Notes: generated by a model not told the origin, from the letters alone. DNA of 64,000 nt from Gymnothorax reevesii (GCA_029721435.1 CM056573.1:192943103-193007102), one strand, 5' to 3'. Counted from the stretch's first letter, positions 1 to 11,525 are shown. Numbers and translations: made by a program.

Positions 1-54
1 TAGGCCTACCGGCCTGCATTAAAGATGTGCTCTCCGATGTATTCTGTTTGATGT

Positions 55-100
55 GTTGAAGAAGGTCTGTTGAGCGAAACGTTGATGAATAAATTAATTG
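55..100 (+). repeat. Possible hammerhead-core-like repeat tail (Penelope-type?)
   Basis: A GAAGAAGGTC...GAGCGAAACG block is followed by AATAAA. It resembles the repeat tails of Penelope-like elements and the GAAACG-containing arrays at 38.4 and 59.2 kb. It is too short for a firm family call. Confidence 0.2.
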
Positions 101-120
101 CAAGTGAGAAAACAGTGTGC

Positions 121-1842
121 TGGAGTTTTTCTTTACTTCAGAACAAGATCTTAAATTCCAGCAGGATAACTGCATTAAAACATGTGGCTGCAGTAAGCAA
201 ATTAAGCTTAGCGGAAATTAAAGCAGGAAGACTTTCTCTTCGCGCATGCCCACTATGCCTTTGTATAGGTTCTGCTTGCCCTTTAAAAATTACACTGCCT
301 AACATATAATCCAATCGGAATCCAAATTTTAAATGTACTCTCTCTCCCTGCAGTTAACCAGCTTTCAAGCGCTTGATATGCTCTGCAACCCTCCTCCTCC
401 ACCATCCAAGACTCCCCTTCATCTCTCCTACCGCTCTGGTCCCAAGACTCATCCCTGCAGCAGCCTCTCACCACCACCAGTGTTCACACCCCGGGGGAAA
501 TTCATCTCTGTGAAGCATCTAATCCTCAGATTCTATAAATGCTTTATTTGTTCAATGCCGGGGTCTAAACGCCAAAGTTCATGTTCATAAATAAATACTT
601 TGTTAAATATCATATCTCATTGTTTTCTAGTCTTTCCTGATTGAAATGAAGTTTGCTTGGTCTCAGTTGACATATTGGGGAGCAACTCCTGATTTCAATG
701 TTCAATCATCAGAAAAATTAGGACTTTTATATACAATATCTCTGAATAAGACTCAAATTGCCATCCGATCAGCAAAATAAATCTTTAAAAACATAGTTGC
801 TATTAGCCAATCAGGGAAAAGCTGCTATTTGACAGGCAAAGCAATGACCAGTAAACATTTAACTTGCAGGGCAAGTTAAAATGCGCAATTGTGTGCCATG
901 AATGGGAAATTACTTCAAAAACTGCTTTAAAAAAATGTATAAATGCCTCATGTCGCTTGGATCCCATAAAAACCGCTTGTGAGGATATTTCTGCTTGTTT
1001 CTGCTGCATAGAGGAACGATGCTGTTGATATTGGTCACATTTTGACCATAATGTGTTTTAAACATTCCTGGAGCGCAGAGTCGTTCTCCTGTTGACTTTA
1101 TCAAACCTCTCTTTTCCTGATGTGCATCCACTGGGCTGAAATACAATCTTTGCCCGTAGGGGAAATGGTGTTATTTCTCAGGGATGTACCCTGCGATCAT
1201 CCTTTGATAGTATTTATCTAGTTTCAGGACAAGTGTCAAGATCTCTCCAAGTTGTAGCTTTTCGAGTGATTTCAAGTAATGCCCTGCCAATTACATTAAT
1301 ACCTTTTATTAGGTCAAACACTGCATTAGTCTTCCGGTGAAACTAGAAATATGTTGCACTTCAGTATTAGATGTGGTCTTGGGAAATCACGTGCAGTTGA
1401 CCTTATGCATGAAAAAGATACCAAATATCATCTTGCGTGACCTCATTTTAATGACACTCCCAAATGTGTCATCTAATTAACGTGGAAAAAGCCCTCTAAA
1501 ATGTAACTATGCCCTATGCCCTCAATGTTAACATCTCCACCCAGCTCTCGGTAGCCCTGACAGAAAAATACCAGTTAACACTCGGAGGAAATTAGGAATA
1601 GATACAGCGATCTGTCTGTGCGCATATTTTCAGATGTACTGCAAGCAGAAAAATCAGGCCTCAGATGTCCTCATGTCTGTTTGTTGCCCATGAAAAACAT
1701 AAAAGCTGCAAAACACTATTTTATCTCATGTCAATGATAATCAGGTCAGAGTTTAATTTAAGAATATATGAAAATCACAGAGCTCTGGATCCAATTCCTC
1801 TGGACTGGTTACGGAAGTGAGCAGCTACAGGCACTGGGGCAG
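121..1842. other. No recognised gene or repeat
   Basis: AT-rich sequence with only short chance reading frames. I see no domain, splice-flanked exon or clear repeat border in this stretch. Confidence 0.5.
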
Positions 1843-2648
1843 CAGGGGCGGCGCTCGAACAGGGCTTTGGGGGAGCTGGCACAGACACGTCCCTTTATGA
1901 CAATTAGGATAGTCCTGGCTAGTTCTCAATTATTTTCCTTTATTGACGCATTTTCTAATTATCGTAATTGGCAACTGAATGCACTGTTTCTCTCCATACG
2001 CAATCTAACAGCGATGAAATCAGGGGTAAATTCAGTATAACTAAGCATGGGGGTGGACAAAACAACCGTTTAAAACAATTATTAGTCCTGATCTGTTCTC
2101 AGTCATCTTCATGATTAACAGAAGGTTCACTCCGAGAGCGCTCCACACTTAACAGGTGCGGCTTGTTCTCCCAGATTAGGTATGAGGACAGTCATTCATT
2201 CAGACGCGCATTTGCTGAATTTAAATCAACGTCAAATAGTTTGAGCCACATGCTTTTTACAGCCTATTTCACCGCCAAGTGTCACTTTTTTTCACTCAAT
2301 ACCGAGAGTAATTTTGAATAACGTTGATTTAAATTAAGCAAACGCATCCAGATAAATGATTGTCGTCTTACCTAATCGGGGAGAACAAACAACACCTGTT
2401 AACTGTGGAGTGCTCTCGGAGTGAACATTTTGTTAGTCATGAAAATGACTGAGAACAGCTCAGGACTAATAATTGTTTGAAACGGAGAGAGACCGTGTCT
2501 TCAGCCGCCAACTACAATAATTACGATAATAATTGACACAAAAACATGTCAATAAAGGAAAATAATTGAGAACTAGCTTGGACTATCCTAATTGTCATAA
2601 AAGGACGTGCATGTGCCACCCAAATTCCCATTTCTAGCTCCGCCACTG
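1843..2648. mobile_element. hAT-like foldback element (non-autonomous)
   Basis: Two arms of roughly 370 bp are imperfect inverted copies of each other and meet near 2270-2290. The left arm runs from CAGGGGCGGCGCTCG. The right arm, read on the other strand, starts CAGTGGCGGAGCTAG, a common hAT-type terminus. The flanking octamers (TGGGGCAG and CAGAGCAG) agree at five of eight positions, compatible with a decayed 8-bp target duplication. There is no coding capacity. As RNA or single-stranded DNA it would form a long hairpin. Confidence 0.6.
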
Positions 2649-2671
2649 CAGAGCAGGTCAGTCCCCATGCA

Positions 2672-2751
2672 ATCTGCCGATGAGTATGTACTCTTTTTTA
2701 AAAAGATATCTTCTGCCGATGAGTATATACTTTTTAAAAAAAAAAAAAAAG
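2672..2751. repeat. Two-copy direct repeat with poly-A
   Basis: The block TCTGCCGATGAGTATRTACT occurs twice about 40 bp apart. Each copy is followed by an A-rich or T-rich run, and the second ends in a long A tract. It looks like a local duplication. Confidence 0.5.
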
Positions 2752-2849
2752 ATGTCTTCATTTTGGGGTGTTTCTTTTTATCTCATTTACTGTCAAGGCT
2801 CTGAGGCCTGGTTTCAAACAGATTGTTAAATAAATGTAAGGAGTAAGGA

Positions 2850-3085
2850 GTAAGGAGTGGGGCGTACCTGTGGGGTTCTGCTGGTGCCGTGCAGGGCCAG
2901 TCCTGGGCCAAGAGCGGGGCGTACCTGTGGGGTTCTGCTGGTGCCGTGCAGGGCCAGTCCTGGGCCAAGAGCGGGGCGTACCTGTGGGGTTCTGCTGGTG
3001 CCGTGCAGGGCCAGTCCTGGGCCAAGAGCGGGGCGTACCTGTGGGGTTCTGCTTGTGCTGTGCCTGGCCAGTCCTGGGCCAGGTG
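2850..3085. repeat. 57-bp tandem repeat, about four units
   Basis: The landmark GTACCTGTGGGG recurs at 2864, 2921, 2978 and 3035, an exact 57-bp period (19 codons). The first three units are nearly identical and the unit nearest 3085 is slightly diverged. Because 57 is divisible by three, several frames stay open through it, giving 19-residue protein repeats on both strands. On the minus strand each unit contains CAG|GTAC, a good splice donor. The repeat directly abuts the candidate exon at 3039-3339. Confidence 0.85.
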
Positions 3086-3339
3086 CAGACAGGAGGTGCT
3101 GGCTCATGTCGGGGAGTGTTTGGGTGCAGCAGGGACGGGGCTCCGAGCGGTTTCGGGGCCCACAGGGCGTCCTGTTTTTGGTGGATCTTAGCAGACAGCA
3201 GGCGGCGGCGCAGGCTGCCCTCGGTCTTGGGCTTCAGTCCTCGGACATAAAGAGGAAGCAGCTCTTCCTCCTCCTCGCAGTACTTCCTGTGCCAGCAGCC
3301 CACGCCGGCGTCTGCCGGCACACGGGGCACATCCGCCAT
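3039..3339 (-). CDS. Candidate first coding exon, unknown protein
   Basis: I do not recognise the protein. On the minus strand an ATG in a good context (CAGCATGG) opens a frame beginning MADVPRVPADAG. It continues through an acidic patch (CEEEEELLPLY) and a basic segment (GSLRRRLLSAKIHQKQD). The residue mix is more protein-like than the repeat beside it. The frame reaches a consensus donor (CAG|GTACG) at 3038/3039, so I read it as an exon of about 301 nt. The region is GC-rich and CpG-rich, as expected near a promoter. No downstream exon is identifiable in the lower coordinates, which hold transposon sequence. The frame also stays open into the 57-bp repeat, so an unspliced reading or a chance frame is possible. 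Confidence 0.4.
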
Positions 3340-3479
3340 GCTGCACTGCGGGACAGAGAGATGCCCCCACCCCACCCTCCTGCTCCCGTCCTCTCTTCCA
3401 CCTATCAGAACCTGGTACCAGCTCAGCCCTGCTCCGCACAGCAAGCGCCCGCACAGCTGGCGTTATTTTTTTGAGTTCT

Positions 3480-4610
3480 GGTGAAGGTGTCCCGTTATGC
3501 TGCCACTGCCGATTTCAGTTACGGATCCACGCCATGTAAAATCTGTGAATAACCCATAAAGACTGTGTAATGTAAACTGTACAGACTGCACAGGCGCATC
3601 GGTTCAGGAGACGGGTGGTCACTTCTGTTTGTCACCCGATCCCTGTGGGCAGGGCTGGGAGCTGCGGTCCACTCGTCTCTCTTAATCCCTTTAAGAGATT
3701 ACCCCACACCTCCTGACCGCCATCCAAACAGGACCCACAGATGGTGCAGAGCAGTAATCCTCACCTGGACAAGGCAAAACCACACTAACACTCTTAACCC
3801 TGACCTACTGCCAGCCACTGGCCCACTTACACACACTCACACAGGCGCATAATACAACAGACATGACTGTAGACACAAGGTGAATATGAATATTACACTT
3901 TTACACTCACGGAGCTGTTGACACGAGGGAGGCCACAGTGAGCATTAAGTGCACATCATGGCATCTGAGAGGAGCTTCATTCTGCCAGACCTCTCTTTCA
4001 CCAGCTCTGCTTTTGTCCCTGTCTTGAAAACACACACAGGGCGGACAGAATACCCATAAAAATGGCACACGGTTGATTCCCAAACAAATTTGTAGTCTAA
4101 TTAGAACATGCTTAAAAGAGCACAACTCCGCAAGACTGCAAAGCAGGATGAGGAGTCAGTTCCAGACAGGCTCAGTAGTTGATGCCAGCACTGTAGAGAT
4201 GTCAATCACAAAAATAAAAAACTGCCGTTATCAAGCAGGCCAGTGTCAAAAATTAGAGCAACAAGAATACAGTATGTCCAACACCAAAACACCACAACAG
4301 CGAATATGAGTGTGGCAGAAAGCACTTCGACAGGGACCAGCTGATGCTTGATGGTATAGTTGCAAATGACAACACAGCCTCAGCTAAAAAAAATCACCAT
4401 GGAAACAAACCAATCAATATCTAAAGAGCCTCAACAAATACAGCATAAGCTTCCCAAAGCCGGCATTCATGGCAGGGTGACCATTTGTCAACATCAGCCG
4501 ACGCGTCACTCACAACTTCAGTAACTCTTCTGAAGAAGACGGAAGATATCCGTCAAAACATGTTAAGGTAGGATAAAACCTTTTCTGTCGGAAAATAAGA
4601 ACATTAAATC
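3480..4610. other. No recognised gene
   Basis: Unique-looking noncoding sequence next to the GC-rich block. It contains short CA-rich and A-rich stretches and no supported exon. Confidence 0.5.
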
Positions 4611-4699
4611 TACAACCCCAATTCCGAAATAGTTGGGACAATGAGTAAATTGTGAATAAAATCAAAACGCAATGACTTATAACACCAGCCAGTATTTGT

Positions 4700-5192
4700 A
4701 CTAAGGTTTTTCTTGTGATCCCTGTCTGCGTTTTGGCTACAGCCAAATTCATGTAATTAGTTTATTCCTCATGTGTCTCTGCCTGATCATTGTTACCATT
4801 GATTGCACCTGTTCTCCCTAGTCATGTGTTTACCCCGGATGTGTATATAAGATGTCTGTTTGGCTCACTTTCTTGTCAGATCGTTCTTCCTTGCTACGTT
4901 TTTTTGCCTTGATTCATTGTGATTTATCTTTCTGACTGGACCGTCCTTGATATCGAGCTTTGCCTTTTCCCTGTACTTTTGCCGCATTCTTGATTTTTGA
5001 CCTCTTTTGTGTGACAACGATTTTTGTGATCGGTGCCCTGTGTATGACTCTGGATTTCGCCCTTTGGATTCTGATTTTGGATTGCGGACTTTGTACTATT
5101 GCCAGCTCTGTTGGGGGGTTTCCCCCTTCAGAAATAAAACCTCCTTTTTCATTTCACTGGAGTTTGCTCTTGGTTTATTTTGTAAAAACCTC
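4700..5192 (+). mobile_element. Truncated Gypsy LTR (sushi-related family)
   Basis: It aligns by eye with the LTRs of the element at 24991-36767, read in the opposite orientation. Shared landmarks are GATCCCTGTCTGCGTTTTGG, a TATA box (GTGTATATAAG near 4843), GATTTCGCCCTTTGGATTC, CAGCTCTGTTGGGG and an AATAAA-type signal near 5135. The upstream U3 part is missing. Confidence 0.65.
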
Positions 5193-5260
5193 ACAATACT
5201 GACAATTGATTTCGCCTTGATCAATCCTTGATTATGTTGATTTTGAGAACATTCATCAAC

Positions 5261-5338
5261 ATGCCAAATAGGTGTGTAGTGGTAGGCTGTAACAAGACTC
5301 TAAACACGGTATGAGTTTACATCACATTCCAAAAAAGA
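5261..5338 (+). pseudogene. THAP-type zinc-finger exon scrap
   Basis: The frame beginning ATGCCAAATAGG reads MPNRCVVVGCNKT. This is the start of a THAP zinc finger (M-P-x2-C-x4-C), and a few codons later an aromatic/basic FQKR segment echoes the family's FPK motif. An in-frame stop interrupts it after about 17 residues, and a MITE begins directly after it at 5339. THAP domains occur in host genes and in P-element-like and other transposons. Which source this had cannot be told from so short a piece. Confidence 0.4.
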
Positions 5339-5802
5339 GGATGCCAAGTCTCACACATTTTCGGCACGAGTCTCGCCTCTTAGTGGCATTCACCTTTCTG
5401 TGCCGTAGTCAACAATTATTCAATCAACTCGCACTGAAGAAATTCACTTGCAGAACTGAAGTCATTGCGCATTAAGTTAAGCTTTTTCGCGCATTGGAAT
5501 GCATAAAGACGTTTCAAATCGTCTTATTTTATTTACACAGTTTAAATGATCATGAGACACAGGCATTGTTTCCAATCCCTGAGTAAAGAGAAGCACAGGA
5601 AGTCCGGAGTCATAATCGCTTTCCATGTGACTTGTGGTCCACCTTTACGCAAGTGAAACTGAAACTTCAATGCACAAGGATTTTATTTCTGCGTGAGAAT
5701 CTCATTAATAAGCTTTCATTGAATAATTGCGAAATAGTGAACAAGTGAATAAACCTAAAAAAATGCGTAGGACCTACGTCGAACGCGTGAGACTTGGCAT
5801 CC
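5339..5802. mobile_element. MITE with short terminal inverted repeats
   Basis: GGATGCCAAGTCTCAC at 5339 is mirrored by GTGAGACTTGGCATCC at 5787-5802. The interior (about 5480-5740) resembles part of the hAT element at 34817-36266. No transposase frame is present. Confidence 0.55.
5480..5740. repeat. Segment shared with the hAT element at 35.4-35.6 kb
   Basis: Shared blocks in the same order are CATTGTTTCCAATCCCTGAG, GTGAAACTGA, CAATGCACAAGGA and TGAGAATCTC, each with a close counterpart at 35458-35600. This copy is more decayed; translated on the minus strand it has stops. Confidence 0.6.
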
Positions 5803-6659
5803 ATGAGATCCGTTCTCCTGCTTACTCCCCACTTACTCAGCTGTCACCCCACCGGACCCGGGGCGGGCAGCCCACGGTCCAGCCCCGCTGTACGGCTTCG
5901 GTGCTAATGTCTATGTAAGAGTGCTGTGAAGACGAGCTGACAAGTGAGCTTGTGTTTACGTTGCTTTGTTGTTATTATTAATTTAGTATCGTTGATCATT
6001 GTTGTTGATGAGATTCTAATTTTGCATTTGTGTTTGTTTCTGAAACACTGGCCATATCGTGATCCTAGTCACCAGGGGCGACTTGGACTTCGGTACGGCA
6101 CATATCAGAAAGCGAAACCCAAAAAGAAACGCAAGCGATCGGTCCATGCGAGTGTGAAGTTGCCGTGTTTCTCAGTTGCTTTTATGTTCGAAGTCCAAAA
6201 TTTGCACTCATTTTGTGTAGTATACAATGAAAGAACGTGTAAAACGACTGCACACGCATTTATGACCAATGCAAGCTTTTCATTTTGCAATTCCAGATTA
6301 GATCAGATCATTGTTCAGGTAAACGTTAAAATCTGGACATTTTGTGTCAAATCATTTCATTATGTAGAAAATGTATCAATAAGAATTTTCATCCCAAATA
6401 AGATAACTGTAACTTGTCTTTCTTTCACAAATTGGCTGTTGAAATGAGGAGTCAAACAAGTCATTTTGTGTACAAGCTTCGGTGCAACTTACTTCTCATA
6501 CGTCACAGCCGATTAGCCAATCGCTCGCAAGTTTTAAGGAGAGGTCTCAGAGTGTCTAGTTTCTTCATTTTTTTGCCAGTATGACATACAATTACTAAAG
6601 TTTAAATGCTGAATTTTTGAATTACGGGCTATAATACATGTAGACAGCATTTTTTTTTC
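5803..6659. other. No recognised gene
   Basis: A long plus-strand frame (5944-6447) exists but shows no domain, and its composition looks like noncoding sequence. The segment lies inside the split Tc1, so it is probably part of a further insertion. Confidence 0.4.
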
Positions 6660-6672
6660 TAACTAAGAAGAC

Positions 6673-6936
6673 CTATAAATGAGCTTTGGCCCACAGAATA
6701 CGGTGGCGCTTCTGGATCATGCACAACAATGGCTTCCTTTTTGCACGATAGAGTTTTAGGCGGCATCTGTGAATAGCACGGCAGACTGTGTTTACAGAAA
6801 GTGGTTTCTTGAAGTATTTCTGGGCCCATTTAGTAATGTCAATGACAAAATCATGCCGGTGAGTGATGCAGTGGCGTCTGAGGGCCCGAAGATCACGGGC
6901 ATCCAGTAAAGATCTTAGGCCTTGTCGCTTACGCAC
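6673..6936 (-). pseudogene. Tc1 transposase fragment (DNA-binding half)
   Basis: The residues include ITKWAQKYFKKPLSVNTVCR and RAIHRCRLKLYRAKRKP, the second helix-turn-helix region of Tc1-type transposases. The matching region of the dead copy at 18862-19100 reads ITTWAQEHFRKPLSVTTV. N-terminal codons are recognisable up to about 7110 only in other frames, and the catalytic domain is absent. It is dead. Confidence 0.75.
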
Positions 6937-7462
6937 AGAGATTTTTCTGGTTTACCTGAATCTTTTGATGATGTTATGCACTGCCGATGATTAGACCCTC
7001 AAAGCCTTTGCCATTTGACATTGAGGAACATTGTTTTTAAATTATTCCACAATTATTTTTTACGCAAGCCTTCTCGGGTTGGAGAGCCTCTGGCCATCTC
7101 TACTCCTGAGAGACTCAGCCTCTCTAAGACATCCCTTTTATAGCCAATCATGTTACACACCTGATGCCAGTTAACTTAATTACTCGGTAAATGTTTTTTC
7201 AGCCGATTCAGCTTTTTATTAATTGCTTTTTCAGCGCTTTTTTTTTGCCCGTGTCCCAACTTTTTCAAGAAGTATCGCAGCCAGTGAATTTGAAATAAGC
7301 TAATTTTGTGGATAAAAATGTAAAATGTCCCAGTTTCAACATTTGAAATATTATCTATGTTCTATTTTAAATAACATACTGTCTCATGTGATATGAAAGT
7401 CATTGAATTTTGATTTTATTCACAATTTTATTCACAATTCACAAATCTTTTTGGTTTTTTTT

Positions 7463-7875
7463 GCCACAGGTTAAGCTACAATTTTGAATTTCTTTTATAT
7501 TTCAAGTTTTAAATAAATATCAATATGAACACTTATGAGAATGCATAATTTTAAAATGTGTGGCATTTGAAATATATTTTTATAAAATTATGCACAATGA
7601 TTTGTGTCTTAGTTTATATTTTCATTGAGCTCTTGTATGTATTGGCAACAGTGGTTGGGCAACTTATTTTTTTGTTGGGCGACTTGGAATCTGTCATTGA
7701 TAGTCCCCTGGACTACTCAAACTTTCAGATTTGTTGACAGCACTATGTTAAACCTTCTTTATTTAACTAATTTTGATTGCCAGTTTCTAGACCTTTCTCT
7801 CAATGTAACATCGTTTGGTACAGTTAGAACTAAGGAAGAGCTCTTAGCCCTCTATAAGAGATGAAGTTTCGGTAA
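7463..7875. other. No recognised gene
   Basis: AT-rich sequence; the short frame at 7625-7864 has no recognisable domain. Confidence 0.5.
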
Positions 7876-8463
7876 GGATTACTTTTAGGTGACCCTAAAT
7901 ATTGGCCCTTTTCTCCATTAATATTTGTCCTATCATTCTAATTCTTTTTTTAATGTGTTCCTCATGTAATTCACTTTAAGATTCATACAACTATTTTTAT
8001 TGATATCACCCTGAAAAAGTGTTGTGAGTCCCTAAAAAAATGGGTCATTTGTGCCTTCAGAGTCATTGCTGAGGTGTCTTTCTCAGCATTGAGTGAGCAT
8101 GGTGCCACCAAATTCCTCTCCCATGCTTAAATTAACAATTGACAACCATTCATAACTTGATGTATAGAATATATAGGTAGTTTCCTAAATGTTTCTTGAA
8201 ATAATAAATTGAATATTGATATTTATGAGCAGTCATAGCCAATTTCTCAGAGAGTGATCATCTGTCAAACTATCATGGATGCTGCCATGGTCGTGAGTGG
8301 CCTCCGTTGTGGTTTTTGGGTTTTCTTAATTACTTGCTGGTAAAGTGAATACATTTTTTGCATGAGTCTTATTGGAAGAAATGCTTTATAAAAAGTATTA
8401 GCTCTACAGGACAAATATCAAGAGAGAAAGGGACCAAAATATAGGGTCACCTTAAAGTAATCC
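7876..8463. mobile_element. MITE, about 588 bp, long terminal inverted repeats
   Basis: The left end GGATTACTTTTAGGTGACCC is mirrored on the right by GGGTCACCTTAAAGTAATCC. The match extends inward about 55 bp to GGACAAATAT-type sequence. There is no coding capacity and no clear target duplication. Its right end lies only about 25 bp from the 3' end of the RTE-like LINE. Confidence 0.7.
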
Positions 8464-8505
8464 AAAACTCAATCATGTTTCACAACACTGTGCTCGTCAT
8501 CATCA

Positions 8506-10816
8506 TCATGTCTTCCCATTTGGCCGCATTGAAGCCTTTGGGTGCTCTTCCTTGAGGCTCGCCTCAAGGAATTGCCTGAAGTCATACTTCCTCATCATCA
8601 TCATCCTTATTGCTTGCTGTCTATCAATGTCAAGTGATCGTTCAACTTTGTTCCACAGTCCCTTCCCTTGTTTTTCTGCAAATAAGATTTGCTTTTGCAA
8701 GGAGTCATTAGCCATTCTACAAATGTGGGCTACATATTCTAGTTGTTGTTGTTCGCAGAAGTGACGAATAGGGGTTGTTCTTGTAATCTCTAACAGTTTC
8801 TTGTTAGATATCGCAAAGCTCCAGTCAGCTGGTTCATCTGTTAGTTTGTTACTTTGTGCATTCTTCCGTTTATAACCTCCTCGAACCATCTTTCTTAGAA
8901 ACCCATGCCATATAACTTCGACTTTTCTTAGTTCCTCTTCCGATAATTCCCAGGCTTGAACACTATACAGCAGTCGTGATCTTATACATGCAGTGAGAAA
9001 TTTTACTCTGGTTGTAAGTTGAATTCGCTTATCCGTCAAGAGATGTTTCAGTTCTTCCCATTTTTGGAAAGCAGACCCAATTCTTGTGTAAATTGATTGT
9101 GAGGTGTTTGTAGAGTTACTTATTGTATATCCAAGATATTTGAAACTTCTGACATTTTTTAACTTTGAGCCAATAGTGACCAAACTTTCCTTTTCCATCA
9201 ACGTCTCATCAACATTAAAGACCATAGTTTCTGTCTTGTCATATGACATTTGCAGGCTGAAGCATTTATAGCTATCATCTTAAATAAACAGCATTTTCTG
9301 TAGTTCTTCGAGTGAGTTGGCAAAAATAACCTGGTCATCCCCGTACAACAGCTCAGTAATTTGAATGCAACCTGACGTTGGGGCCTTCTTTCGATACTCC
9401 CTAGGAGATGCTTCATTTGGAATGACATAGTTCACATTAAATCCTGCCTTTGGGATACACTGCAATATTTCATGTTGGGCTACTCTCACCACATAGTCCA
9501 TGTACACATTTAAGATCGTAGGGGACTCTAAGGCCCCTTGATGACAGCCAACCAATATTTCAAAAATACTTTTGAACCTTTGATGCATGCTTTAGTACCG
9601 GTGTATAATGCTCGCAGGATTACTATTAGGTGAGGACATCGAAGTCGTATCTCCAGGCAACGAAACAGTGCATCTCTTGGAATCCAGTCATATGCAGCCT
9701 TAAGATCTATAAAGGCTACAAATAGTGGTGTTCTTGATTTTCTAGAAATCTTTAGAATGTTGCGCAAGATAAATATGGCATCACATGTGGATCTGTTTGC
9801 ACGAAACCCAAATTGGGATAGTAGAAGAATTGACTCATAGGTTTCTCTGAGTCTCTCAATAATAATCCCTGACACCACTTTAGAGATTGTTGATATGATA
9901 CTTACACCTCTGTAATTTTCAGGAAGTGATTTTAGACCTTTCTTGTGTAAGCATGTTATTGATGCTGTAAGCCATGTTGCTGGAACCTGGGCATATGACC
10001 ATATTAGTCCCACTAACAGAAGAATATATTCTAGTAGTCTCACAGACGTGGAGTACTTCAGATGTTCAGAGTATACCTTGTCGGTGCCTTGACATTTTCC
10101 GTTTTTCAATGTTCTAATGATCTCTTCAACTTCTTCATTGCTGGGTGTAGATTTGTCTATTGTGCGGAGGTCATGTGGTGGTAATAGGTGAGGGAAATCC
10201 TGAAGACTCTGTAGTTCTGGTTGTGGTGTATATGGGCGGTCTGCAAAGGGGTTTGCGAAGTGAGTTTCAAGTTTCTTTGGATCAATTAATGGTCTAGTTC
10301 CCTTTGAAAGTGATGTGTAATTCTTCATCAGGCGGAATTCTTCTTCAGTTTTGCGTTGTTCACTAGCCGTGTTTATCTGGTTCGCTTTGACCTTAAAGAA
10401 TTCATTCTTCAATTTGGTGCGGTGTTTTCTTACTTCTTTAACGAGGGCTTTCTTCTTTGCTGGATCTTTCACATGATGTTGTTGTGCTAGATGCTCTTGA
10501 TATTCCTTGTTTATCCAGGGACTGGCATGATCTTCTTTCACCATCTGAGGAATTGTTTTCCTGGATGCTTCCTGAATTGAATTAGTTGTCAGTTTTTCAA
10601 TATGATCTATAGTAAGGGGCTGTGGGTCCCTTGCAAGTACTGAGTCCAGTTTAGTACTGTATGATGCTTGTACAGATAGATCATCTCGGAGGCATCGTAT
10701 GTTTGGGTGATAATTTGGAGTGTTGTTTCTGTTCTTTGTGAATATTTTTTAACAGTTTTTCTAGATGGAAAGTTTGGAACAAGACAATGATCAGATTCAA
10801 AGGGGAGGCTTTGCAT
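8506..10816 (-). pseudogene. RTE-like reverse transcriptase and C-terminal region
   Basis: The main frame (9528-10544) carries LKNGKCQGTDKV, PENYRGVSIISTISKV, FGFRANRSTCDAI and AFIDLKAAYDWI (first catalytic Asp). The next frame (9280-9588) has LLYGDDQVIFANSLEEL, with GDD where many LINEs have ADD. The last frame (8506-9249) holds the thumb and C-terminal region, including LTACIRSRLLYSVQAWEL. Three or more frame changes are needed to join them, so the gene is inactive. The clade call rests on endonuclease style and 3' end; a related clade is possible. Confidence 0.75.
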
Positions 10817-10855
10817 GGGATAAGATCTACAATTACTAGTTCATATCTTAAAAAA

Positions 10856-11525
10856 CTATTCAGCTAGGATGTAGTCGAGTCGTCGTTTATACCCTAAATT
10901 TGAATGGAATGTCCACAGATGTTCATTTGATCTTGTTGCGAAGGTAGTATTAAGGATGTATAGATCATTACTCTCTGCTGTTTCGATAAGTTTTGCTCCA
11001 TTGAAGCTGCTGTCATTATGAAGGTGGTAGGGACCTAAGCATTTCCAAGCATTGTAGTCGCAGTCACCTCCAATTGTAGCATTAAAGTCACCAGCGGCTA
11101 TGACTTTATATGAGGAGTGATCTTTCTTCATATTTTGTATAGTTTTACAACTATTCGATAAAAGTTTTCTTTAGTACTATCAGCATGTTCTTCAGTTGGA
11201 CAATAACAGCTGTAAATTGCTAGTTTTATGCCATTGACTTTAACCCTCACTACAGTCAGTCTTCCCTCTATAACATGTTGGATATCTACTAGTATAACAT
11301 GTGGAGCTAATACCACAGCCACTCCAGCCCTTGCTGTCTTCATTTCATTATAGATCACTCGCCAGCCATTCAGGACCTCGTCTTTAAAACATATTTCACC
11401 ATTACCTTTCTGACGGACCTCTTGCATGCATGTCACGTCATGTCTTAACCTCTTACAATGTCTTACACAGTCTGCCAGTTTACTTTCACATTTACAGGTT
11501 CTTATATTGATAGTACCTGATCAGA
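10856..11525 (-). pseudogene. RTE-like endonuclease domain, frameshifted
   Basis: The readable pieces in order are an INIRT-type opening, CMQEVRQKGNG (catalytic Glu), the IYSCYCPTEEH segment, AAGDFNATIGGD (the GDFN motif) and GYKRRLDYIL (DY motif). They lie in two overlapping frames that meet near 11130, so at least one frameshift is present. The domain would nick target DNA to prime reverse transcription. It is followed on the same strand by the connector and the reverse transcriptase. Confidence 0.75.

Larger units (their letters stand above)
4613..7462 (-). mobile_element. Tc1-like element (family 1), split by later insertions
   Basis: The left terminus CAACCCCAATTCCGAAATAG follows a TA at 4611-4612 and matches the terminus of the short copy at 23083. 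Recognisable Tc1 sequence stops near 4697 and resumes near 6660 with a transposase fragment on the minus strand. The other end, near 7390-7462, matches the right end of the 23.1-kb copy (TATGAAAGTCATTG...). The intervening 2 kb is foreign: an LTR piece, a THAP scrap and a MITE. Element borders on the right are approximate. Confidence 0.6.
8480..11525 (-). mobile_element. RTE-like non-LTR retrotransposon, decayed
   Basis: On the minus strand an AP-endonuclease region is followed by reverse transcriptase and a C-terminal part, split into at least six frames. The 3' end is very short after the last stop and finishes in ATGATGATGATGACG. Short 3' ends with simple repeats are typical of the RTE group. 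The start is near 11525, where an INIRT-type endonuclease opening is readable. No ORF1 is visible. Confidence 0.8.

Noticed and set aside
2857..3474. 205-residue plus-strand frame over the 57-bp repeat
   Set aside because: Repeat-driven open frame, antisense to the better supported minus-strand exon; no start or splice context.
5944..6447. 167-residue plus-strand frame
   Set aside because: No domain, noncoding-like composition and a position inside nested transposon debris.
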